A stretch of DNA of 13,664 nucleotides from Thalassiosira profunda (taxonomy: Eukaryota > Bacillariophyta > Thalassiosirophyceae > Thalassiosirales > Thalassiosiraceae): positions 1 through 13,664 of the forward strand of contig JALLAP010000361.1 in NCBI GenBank assembly GCA_036939355.1, given 5' to 3'. Made by a program: the position numbers and the translations under genes. The notes beneath the pieces were generated by a model. The model was not told the DNA's origin. It saw only the letters and a program-made list of their open reading frames with translations, and did no database searches. Of this stretch, positions 1 to 12,051 are shown piece after piece (positions within the stretch are counted from its first letter, which is position 1; every line of letters begins with the position of its first letter).

Positions 1-6268
<6,268 letters not shown>

Positions 6269-6367
6269 AGGCCCAACTTCGAAGTTAGCTGTGTTTGGGC
6301 ATGCGCAGCGAGTGCAAAGTAGCGTGCTAGAGTACTCTGACCATCTTGGTTGGTGGTCTGACATTGT

Positions 6368-6373
6368 AATAAA
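6368..6373 (+). terminator. Putative polyadenylation signal AATAAA of PNO
   Basis: A canonical AATAAA hexamer lies 100 bp past the PNO stop codon, inside the 184-bp gap between the convergent PNO and LRR genes. I saw no matching AATAAA for the opposite-strand LRR gene in the same gap. Use of the site is inferred from motif and position only. Confidence 0.5.
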
Positions 6374-6452
6374 GCAAAGTGATTGTAGAAAAGATAAAGA
6401 TCCAATGCCCTACCGCTCTCTAGTGTTGGTGAGCATTTGTATCCCCAATCTA

Positions 6453-7886
6453 TCACCAGACAGTGACAGTTACCCCGGTTGCCTCCTTCAGCCGATACTT
6501 TGCCTTCGAAGTAACAGAGCAGTCCGCCAGTTCCAACTCTCGCAGATTACGCAAATGCAGCAGACTTTCCAAGCCTTCGTCAGAGATATCATTTGCGTAC
6601 CTCAGGTTGAGCCGCTCGAGCGATGCAATCTTCGAGATGTAGTAGATGCCACGGTCCGACAGATTCTCCCAGCCCACCAGCGTCAACTGTTTCAATCCTC
6701 TCAGCTTCGACAACTGCCTCGCTCCTTCGTCTTTGAAGTTGGAGCAATCCAAGCAGCTGATCTCCAGCGTCTCTAATCGAGGAAGATGCTGGAGGTAATT
6801 GAGCGACCGATTGCTCAGATTCTCGCAGTGCGTGATACGCAGGGATTTCAACTTGTTCAATCCGCACACCACTTTGAGTCCGTTGCTTGTGAGACTTTCG
6901 CCAGCTCCCCTCTCCAACTCCAGCGATTCGAGCCGTCGCATATCTCCAAGATGCACCAGACCAACGCCCGACACATCCAGTTGGGTGGCGATCACGAGGT
7001 GTCTGAGCGAGCGCATCTCTCCGGAAATGATGCCCAACACGTGGTCGTTCACGACGGGCGTGCTCTGGCGATTTGAGGCGGTGAGCATACCATCGATGGA
7101 TAGCTTTTGGAGCCCGTCGAGGTTGCCCAAAAAGGAGAGGGAGGTCAACTGCTTGCAATGCAGAAAGTACAGCTCCTTCAAGTCTCGCAGCTGTCCCAGC
7201 AACCGGAACCCGTCGTTCGTCAGTTGCGAACATCCCACGCAGTTCAACCGCGTGGCGTGCTGCAAATACTGGACGCTTCTGGACAACTCATCGTTGGAAA
7301 TGTACGGTGGCAATCCCACCTCAATGGATTCCAGATGCTTCAGCTCTCGCAGCAGCTCGAACCACTCGACCGACAGCTTGCGACACCTATTAAAGCTCAC
7401 CCGCTTCGCACGCCCCAGGAAATCTTTCGCTACAAACATTTCCAGCTCGTCGTTGGAGATGTCCCGCGGAAAGTTCACCACGCCTTCTCTGTGGCACCAA
7501 TTCCTCGCCAAGATGTCATAGTCGACCCTCTTTTTCATAACCCACTCAAACCACGGGCATTTGTCGAGGTTGAGGGTCAGGTGGCTCGTTAGTGCGGGGT
7601 GCAGCGTCACCGCCCGGGGTATCCCCAGCGACGCCAGCCGAAGCGATTGTACGTCGTCGCATTTGAGGAAGTGGGAGATCGTCGCCCAAGCATCGAGTGG
7701 GAAGGACGAGAAAGGGTCGACCGCCTCGCCGTCGGGGGAGTAGGGCACGAGGGCCCACGCGTCGGATTCTTTGCCGCGCCGCAGGGAGGCGGACGAGTGG
7801 GACGAGGCGCTGCTCGCGGTCGATCTTCTCTTCCGGAGCGACGGGGGCGCCGCCGCGGCGGTGGCGGCGCTGAGGCAGCCTCCCAT
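6453..7886 (-). CDS. F-box-like leucine-rich-repeat protein with N-terminal acylation motif
   Basis: A 477-residue protein in one exon. It begins MGGCLS, which fits the N-myristoylation rule (Gly2, Ser6) with Cys4 available for palmitoylation, followed by an Ala/Ser/Arg-rich tail to about residue 40. Residues about 61-105 (FPLDAWATISHFLKCDDVQS and on) resemble a divergent F-box or related helical domain. From about 145 to the end there are some 12 leucine-rich repeats of the cysteine-containing/AMN1-like type, with recurring L..L.L..C..L.D.G segments. By family analogy it could be the substrate-recognition part of an SCF ubiquitin ligase held at a membrane, but the F-box call is weak and no partner is visible. 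Its 3' end faces PNO, and its start lies downstream of the MAPR gene on the same strand. No intron is needed to read it. Confidence 0.82.
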   Translation of the reverse strand: MGGCLSAATAAAAPPSLRKRRSTASSASSHSSASLRRGKESDAWALVPYSPDGEAVDPFSSFPLDAWATISHFLKCDDVQSLRLASLGIPRAVTLHPALTSHLTLNLDKCPWFEWVMKKRVDYDILARNWCHREGVVNFPRDISNDELEMFVAKDFLGRAKRVSFNRCRKLSVEWFELLRELKHLESIEVGLPPYISNDELSRSVQYLQHATRLNCVGCSQLTNDGFRLLGQLRDLKELYFLHCKQLTSLSFLGNLDGLQKLSIDGMLTASNRQSTPVVNDHVLGIISGEMRSLRHLVIATQLDVSGVGLVHLGDMRRLESLELERGAGESLTSNGLKVVCGLNKLKSLRITHCENLSNRSLNYLQHLPRLETLEISCLDCSNFKDEGARQLSKLRGLKQLTLVGWENLSDRGIYYISKIASLERLNLRYANDISDEGLESLLHLRNLRELELADCSVTSKAKYRLKEATGVTVTVW

Positions 7887-8347
7887 GGTTGTAATGGCCG
7901 ATCGAAGGTGTGCCGAGTGTTATTGCAAGCAATGGAGTGCGTCGCGGGGGCGGGAGGAGGGCGGGGCTCAACGTCTCGAGCCTGTCGAATGCGCAACTTG
8001 CTTCATTCTCAAGCGAGCAAGTTGCCCCTCAAACCTTCTCATCGTGACACAAGCGGTACTACTGTCCATCAAAGGTCACAAAAAAGGTGGTCGACTGAGT
8101 TCAAGCAAAGTCAAAGGAAAGCCGCTCTGGCGCTCAACCCACCTGGCGAAACGTCCCCTACCAACCTCTCTGGCGGCCCTCGTCCTCCTTCCCCTCGCGT
8201 CCGCCGAGTTTCTTGGATGACATGGTGGTATCAGTTCACAAGAGAGCGAGGACGTGTTTACGATACGGAGTTATTTCCGAGAGCGGAACGGTCTCGCAGG
8301 AGAGTGGCGGTTCCATACATTGCTGTAGCGTAGATAATAGTCCTGCA
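7887..8347 (-). promoter_or_regulatory. Intergenic region: promoter of the LRR gene and 3' flank of the MAPR gene
   Basis: 461 bp between two genes on the minus strand. Open frames on the plus strand here mostly run on from antisense reading of the LRR gene and match nothing I recognise. The part next to the LRR start is GC-rich; the middle holds one clear hairpin (7993-8025) and some AAAGGTCA/AAAGTCAAAGG-like purine-rich stretches of unknown meaning. I found no clear TATA box and no AATAAA on the minus strand after the MAPR stop. Confidence 0.5.
7993..8025. repeat. Perfect 10-bp inverted repeat with 13-nt spacer
   Basis: GCAACTTGCT at 7993-8002 pairs exactly with AGCAAGTTGC at 8016-8025. 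One further G-T pair is possible at the loop. It lies about 110-140 bp upstream of the LRR start codon, so it could be a 5' UTR hairpin of that transcript or a dimeric protein-binding site. Neither role is shown. Confidence 0.6.
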
Positions 8348-9424
8348 TTACAATTCCTTGTCAAGCCTCCCGACGACGGGGTATCCCTTCTTCTCTTCAA
8401 ACGTCGCCACCCAATCCTTCAGCACCTTGACCTTCTTCTCTTCCAAATCGCTAATGTCCGGATTCTCCGCGTCCTTCGGATCGAAGCTCATCAGCGCCAG
8501 AGCGCGCGAGGCATCCTTGCCGGCGAAGCGATTGTACGGCCCGCCCTTTCCATACATGGGCACGCCCCCGAAGGAGACGTCAAACACTTTGTCCCACGCT
8601 CCGAGGTAGATGGGATGGAGCGCATATCCCGCGTGATCTCCTTCCGGCCTTCCCTCGGCATTGCCATCGAACTTGGCCAATTCCTCCATCGATATGATTC
8701 TATCCGACGAGGGCAGTTTGGCATCGGGCACCAGCCGTCCCTTGATGGGGTAGCATCGGTAGTGCTCGAACTTTTCCTGCCAATTTCGGAGCTCGGCCTT
8801 GTCTCCCACTCCCAACGCATCGCATGCAGCTAGATCATCCAGCAACGATTCGTCAAAGCTCATCGTCGCGAGGGCCGCCCCGCACTCCCTTCCGGCGAAC
8901 ATTTCGTAGGGTCCGCCGGGGCCGTAAAAGTCTCTTCCCTTTGAGACGTCAAAGACGGTCCCGCCAACTGAGAGGTACACGGGCTTCGTCTCTTGCGTCT
9001 TGTTCATTTTGCCATCAAAGAATCGCAATTGATTGGTTGTGAAATTGCGCGGCGGTTCCGGCTCTTCCTCCTCCTCCTCCTCCTCTTCCACGTGCTTCGA
9101 GGATCCGTTCGCCTGGAACCCGCCGTTGATCCACACGTATCCCAGGAGGGTGCAGACGAGGAGCACAACGTACTGATATGAGAAGAATGAGAATCATGCA
9201 TTGAAAATTGGCACAAATTGGGCAAGATGAAGCATCATATTAGCATCGGGCGAGGTTGGCAGCAACATGGTGAATGCAGGAAGTTTGATGGCCCGTTGTT
9301 GCAGATGCGAGCACATGATGTGTGCATCGACCTGCAGCTGAAGACTCACCCCCGACGAGCCCTCGACGCCCGTCATGGCGTCGCACCAGTCGCCCATCTC
9401 CTTGGCCGCGTGGGATATCGTCAT
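8348..9424 (-). CDS. Membrane-anchored protein with tandem MAPR (cytochrome b5-like heme-binding) domains
   Basis: Two exons (9350-9424 and 8351-9172 plus stop 8348-8350) give 299 residues. The spliced start MTISHAAKEM leads through GSSG into a hydrophobic segment, residues 26-40 (YVVLLVCTLLGYVWI), a single membrane anchor as in PGRMC-type proteins. An acidic run of nine Glu (54-62) follows. Domain 1 (about 69-173) has VFDVSKGRDFYGPGGPY and domain 2 (about 184-295) has KVFDVSFGGVPMYGKGGPY, each followed by FAG(R/K). Tyr114 and Tyr238 align with the heme-ligating Tyr113 of PGRMC1, so both domains look able to bind heme. MAPR proteins bind heme and support P450 and sterol metabolism. Exon 2 alone has no ATG near its start (only GTG), which supports the upstream exon. 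It is transcribed divergently from the [2Fe-2S] gene. Confidence 0.87.
9062..9088 (-). repeat. GAG/GAA codon repeat encoding nine glutamates
   Basis: Nine consecutive Glu codons (seven GAG, two GAA) form a trinucleotide run in the linker between the membrane anchor and the first MAPR domain. Such runs change length easily by slippage, so it may be polymorphic. Confidence 0.85.
9173..9349 (-). other. Intron of the MAPR gene (177 bp)
   Basis: On the minus strand the donor is GTGAGT (9349-9344) and the acceptor a pyrimidine-rich TTCTTCTCATATCAG ending at 9173, phase 0. It separates a 25-residue first exon from the membrane anchor. It is about twice as long as any PNO intron in the window. Confidence 0.8.
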
Positions 9425-9483
9425 ATGGCTCTACTTTGCAGGCGTCGGCGCGGGTGGTGTGGTGAGAGGAAAGTGAAAGTGAA

Positions 9484-9518
9484 GGCGGACGCCGGACGGC
9501 GGACGGCGGACGGCGGGG
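9484..9518. repeat. 7-bp tandem repeat, five units (GGCGGAC)
   Basis: Five consecutive 7-bp units: GGCGGAC, GCCGGAC, GGCGGAC, GGCGGAC, GGCGGGG. It lies in the divergent promoter, about 60 bp from the MAPR start codon. It could be a GC-rich activator array or simple slippage; the sequence does not decide. Confidence 0.8.
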
Positions 9519-9561
9519 AGTGCGGAGGGAGTGAAGGATGGAGGGATGGTGACTTACGCTT

Positions 9562-9611
9562 TGAGTCAGCCAGGGGCCAATCGTTTGTAGAGATTTGCCC
9601 CTGGAGTCAGC
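9562..9611. promoter_or_regulatory. TGAGTCA (bZIP-type) element, inverted repeat and CCAAT box
   Basis: TGAGTCAGC at 9562-9570 matches the AP-1/bZIP core, and GAGTCAGC recurs in the same orientation at 9604-9611. Between them CCAGGGGC (9570-9577) and GCCCCTGG (9597-9604) form a perfect 8-bp inverted repeat. A CCAAT box lies at 9577-9581, about 145 bp before the downstream ATG. bZIP and CCAAT-binding factors are general in eukaryotes; occupancy here is inference. Confidence 0.4.
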
Positions 9612-9727
9612 GGTCAGCGGAAGAGGCGTCCACGTCGTCGACGCGAGGCAGGAGAGGAAGGGAGGGGCCACAATACGCGTGGGATGCGGCGTCGAACCTC
9701 GGCAGCACCGCTGAATCGATCGGGCAG

Positions 9728-10285
9728 ATGAGGCCGCCATCATTCTCGCTGCTCGGCGCAGGAGCGGCCCTTGCCGCGGCGGGGTATCCTTGCTCTGCCT
9801 TCCAACTGGGGACGAAGCCGTCGTCCTCTCGACCGCATGGCGTTGGAGTTCCATTGCGAGCGTCCGACGCGCCGATGCCATCCACCGACGCCTCTCTGGA
9901 CCGCGACATTGCAACTAAATTCACATTGCAGGTGTGCACATCCACAAACTGCTGTCGAAAGCTGAAGGAGGCGGGGTTGGACCAGTATCACTCGCTGGGA
10001 GAGATTTACGCCCAGGCGCAGGCTGCGGGGTTGGAAAAGGACATGATCATCGAAGACGGGGGCTGCCAGGGCGGGAAGAATTGCAAACTGGGCCCGTGCG
10101 TATCCGTCCAGCACGATGAATTCATGGGCAACGTGGCCCTTGAGGGAATGCGAGCGAGCGAATTCCGTGAGAGCGTCTTTCACAACGTCATGACCGAAGG
10201 AGATGCCGCAAGAGTTTGGAGCTGCATGGAAAACGCAATACGCATGATGGCGGACGAAGCAGCTGCGGAGGTTGATGACGAATGA
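9728..10285 (+). CDS. Plastid-targeted thioredoxin-fold [2Fe-2S] ferredoxin-like protein
   Basis: 185 residues from ATG 9728 to TGA. Residues 1-24 form a signal peptide (MRPPS, then a Leu/Ala/Gly-rich core) ending in CSA|FQL. Phe after the predicted cut is the ASAFAP-type mark that sends proteins across secondary red plastid membranes. The following 30 residues are rich in Ser, Pro, Arg and Lys with few acids, as in a transit peptide. The mature domain (about 65-175) holds cysteines C70, C75 and C76 (VCTSTNCC) and C113, C119 and C124 (GGCQGGKNCKLGPC), matching the thioredoxin-like [2Fe-2S] fold seen in NuoE and clostridial-type ferredoxins. Its partner enzyme is not known, but electron transfer or Fe-S/redox sensing in the plastid is likely. 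An in-frame extension upstream to 9218 was rejected because the signal peptide begins at 9728. Confidence 0.87.
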   Translation: MRPPSFSLLGAGAALAAAGYPCSAFQLGTKPSSSRPHGVGVPLRASDAPMPSTDASLDRDIATKFTLQVCTSTNCCRKLKEAGLDQYHSLGEIYAQAQAAGLEKDMIIEDGGCQGGKNCKLGPCVSVQHDEFMGNVALEGMRASEFRESVFHNVMTEGDAARVWSCMENAIRMMADEAAAEVDDE

Positions 10286-10401
10286 GGAGCAAAGGTCGAT
10301 CGATGGATGTTATTTCAGAGAGAACTCCTACACAAACATTGGTGGGCTGCGCAACACAAATGGGCCCGCAGACATCACCTTGCTGCCCTGACTTCAGCTA
10401 T
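10286..10401. other. Short convergent intergenic gap
   Basis: 116 bp separate the stop codons of two convergent genes, so their 3' UTRs probably overlap. I saw no AATAAA hexamer on either strand. Confidence 0.5.
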
Positions 10402-11562
10402 CTAAATCGTGTACGCGGGGCTGTCGGCTTTGCCGCAGAGCTCGTCCGGGCGATCGAGGAGGGTGGGGTCGCGCTTGGCGCGTTCGTAGATCTTGAGGAA
10501 GCGATTGCTCCGCGCCCGATCCTTCAGGGCGCAGTGCTTGATGTGCGCCAGCCCGGGGGTCTGGTCATAGATTTTCTTCCATTTCCCCTTTTCGCCGTGG
10601 ATCATCATGCCGCGAATGAGCAAGATCTCTTCGCTCCGCGTGAACTTTCTCCGCCCCGGGGTCTGGTGGTATGTGCTCAACTTTCGTTTCTTGGGAGGAG
10701 GCAAGGGTTGCACCCAATCTTGGCAGTGGTCGCTGCTCGAGCCATCTGCGGTTGCGAGCGAGACGGGAGCTGGAGAGCTGTCTGCGTGTGCGAGCGAGAC
10801 GGGAGCTGGCGAGACGTTCAGATCGGCCAACGAATCGTCGTGGAAGTTGGTGTGGGGGTCCGGAGTGGGAGGCCGCCGGAGAAGGTCAAGCGCAATCTCG
10901 AAATCTTCCTCTGTAACGGTTGTATCAGACGATTCGAGTTGCATGGGCTCAGCATCCTCGTAGCTGACGACGTTTGGCAGAGCAATGACAGGCGCAGCAG
11001 TCTTGAGAGGCACGCTCTGCGCCACAATGTTCTCCAACTTCTTCAACAACACTTGCTGGTCGTTACCGCTTGCGCCAGCGAATGCCTGGTTGTGGATCCG
11101 GGCGTACATCTTTGCAAAGAACACCGCTTGAGATCCCTTGGGTTTGGATACCATTTGGCGCTGATGGGCGACCTTCGCCCTATTGAGGGCTCGTTTCAAG
11201 GCAGCGGGGATGCACTTGCAAGTGTTGAGATGATTGTAGATGTTGTTGGAGCAGGACTGGAGGTGCTTGGAGCTCGTGGGAAAGTAATTGCCCCTGTCAC
11301 TGCCGCCGCAATGGCGACAGCGCAAGCCCATGAAGCCGGCGTGGAGCTTGTTGCCCAGCTTGCGCAGGCCAGTGTCCAGGTCCTGCTTCTCGCTCGGCGA
11401 ACGGTGGACTTGGGCATACAGGAGCAAGTGGAAGTCGGTCACATATTGCACGTCGCTCGGCAGGACCAGGAGAGGCCCCTTGCCATCACTTGCGGGAGTC
11501 ATGTGAGGGAGTCTCTTGATGGCGATGGAGATCGTCTCTCTTGCGCTTCTTGCCGCCTTCAT
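10402..11562 (-). CDS. Zinc-finger plus SANT/Myb (telobox-like) nuclear protein, 5' end uncertain
   Basis: 386 residues from the first in-frame ATG (11562-11560). An N-terminal block LPSDVQYVTDFHLLLYAQV (about 35-53) leads into GLRCRHC (C82, C85), then YFPTSS and NHLNTCKC (H111, C115, C117), which looks like a CCHC zinc site. I associate this arrangement with a large uncharacterised diatom protein family. A central acidic and Ser/Pro-rich linker holds a duplicated SPAPVSLA segment. PPPKKRKLS (about 289-297) is a nuclear localisation signal. A C-terminal Myb/SANT domain (about 304-356; RKFTRSEEILL, WKKIY, CALKDRARSN) resembles the telobox form VDLKDKWRN, though the last helix is divergent. It likely binds DNA; the target is unknown. 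The frame is open for only 14 codons above this ATG before a TAG, and an overlapping frame (from 11710, with a KKRKRDD signal) also looks protein-like, so an upstream exon is possible. Confidence 0.72.
   Translation of the reverse strand: MKAARSARETISIAIKRLPHMTPASDGKGPLLVLPSDVQYVTDFHLLLYAQVHRSPSEKQDLDTGLRKLGNKLHAGFMGLRCRHCGGSDRGNYFPTSSKHLQSCSNNIYNHLNTCKCIPAALKRALNRAKVAHQRQMVSKPKGSQAVFFAKMYARIHNQAFAGASGNDQQVLLKKLENIVAQSVPLKTAAPVIALPNVVSYEDAEPMQLESSDTTVTEEDFEIALDLLRRPPTPDPHTNFHDDSLADLNVSPAPVSLAHADSSPAPVSLATADGSSSDHCQDWVQPLPPPKKRKLSTYHQTPGRRKFTRSEEILLIRGMMIHGEKGKWKKIYDQTPGLAHIKHCALKDRARSNRFLKIYERAKRDPTLLDRPDELCGKADSPAYTI
10745..10816 (-). repeat. 36-bp tandem duplication inside the SANT/Myb gene
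   Basis: Two in-frame copies with a period of 36 bp encode SPAPVSLAHADS and SPAPVSLATADG. They share a core of about 22 identical bases with a few differences at the edges. It lies in the disordered linker and adds 12 residues without touching the folded domains. Confidence 0.85.
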
Positions 11563-12051
11563 CGATCGGTCCACCGTCTTGAGAGTTGTTCCTCTCTACG
11601 AGGACTGGGGGCTGTGGGAAAGAGACGACCATTCCAGTGTACCTTCGGCCCGAAGAGCCAGAGCTTTCCCCCGGTTGGAGCATTGTCTGAACTGCAGGGA
11701 TAGCATTCATCGTTAGCAGTGCCTCGGCCGAGCAGGTTATGCGTTGCTAATCCTGAGCGCTTCTTGGTCGGCCTTGACAATCCGAGTCTTGGAAGAGTGC
11801 GAGTGATTTGGGGGGACTTGAAACACAGACCCAAATAACACCAAACACCATTCGGCCGTTCATAATGAAGTCGCGAGTTTGCAAGAACGCCCAGGATATC
11901 TCTTCCTGTGTCCGCGGGGTTTCTGCCCTGCCCGGCGCTGCCGCCATGAGATGAACCTCACTGCTGCCGCCATTCAAGAAGTATGTAAGAGTTGGGCTGG
12001 TCTCTGTCGGTCAGACACCCCCACGAGAAGCGTTGCAGCAATAAGAAGACT
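11563..12051 (-). promoter_or_regulatory. Intergenic region: promoter/5' end of the SANT/Myb gene and 3' flank of the kinase
   Basis: 489 bp between two genes on the minus strand. It may hold one or more 5' exons of the SANT/Myb gene: a short frame starting MAAAPGRAETPRTQ (ATG near 11947) and another starting at 11710 both read like protein for some length, but no splice choice joins them cleanly to the zinc-finger frame. No minus-strand AATAAA was seen after the kinase stop. Confidence 0.45.
11692..11719 (-). other. Candidate branch point and 3' splice site upstream of the SANT/Myb gene
   Basis: On the minus strand TGCTAAC (11718-11712), close to the TACTAAC branch consensus, stands about 20 nt before a CCCTGCAG acceptor ending at 11692. 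This is the strongest acceptor-like signal in the region. A convincing donor was not found, so an intron in the 5' UTR or N-terminus is only a candidate. Confidence 0.35.

Larger units (their letters stand above)
9425..9727. promoter_or_regulatory. Divergent promoter region between the MAPR and [2Fe-2S] protein genes
   Basis: 303 bp lie between two start codons that point away from each other, so both promoters and both 5' UTRs must sit here unless there are distant non-coding exons. It contains a GC-rich 7-bp tandem repeat (9484-9518) and a cluster of a TGAGTCA element, an inverted repeat and a CCAAT box (9562-9611). No clear TATA box was seen. An open frame runs through it on the plus strand, but it is better explained as non-coding. 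Confidence 0.65.

Noticed and set aside
7599..8333. Plus-strand frames through 7599-8333, possibly a divergent gene
   Set aside because: They start inside the antisense of the LRR gene, are Arg/Gly-rich from GC bias, and show no domain or splice support.
9218..9727. In-frame 170-codon extension of the [2Fe-2S] protein
   Set aside because: It overlaps the MAPR first exon and the divergent promoter, is of low complexity, and would bury a clear signal peptide that starts at 9728.
10282..11703. 473-codon open frame on the plus strand
   Set aside because: It mirrors the zinc-finger/SANT gene, whose domains are clear on the minus strand; no domain is seen in the plus-strand reading.
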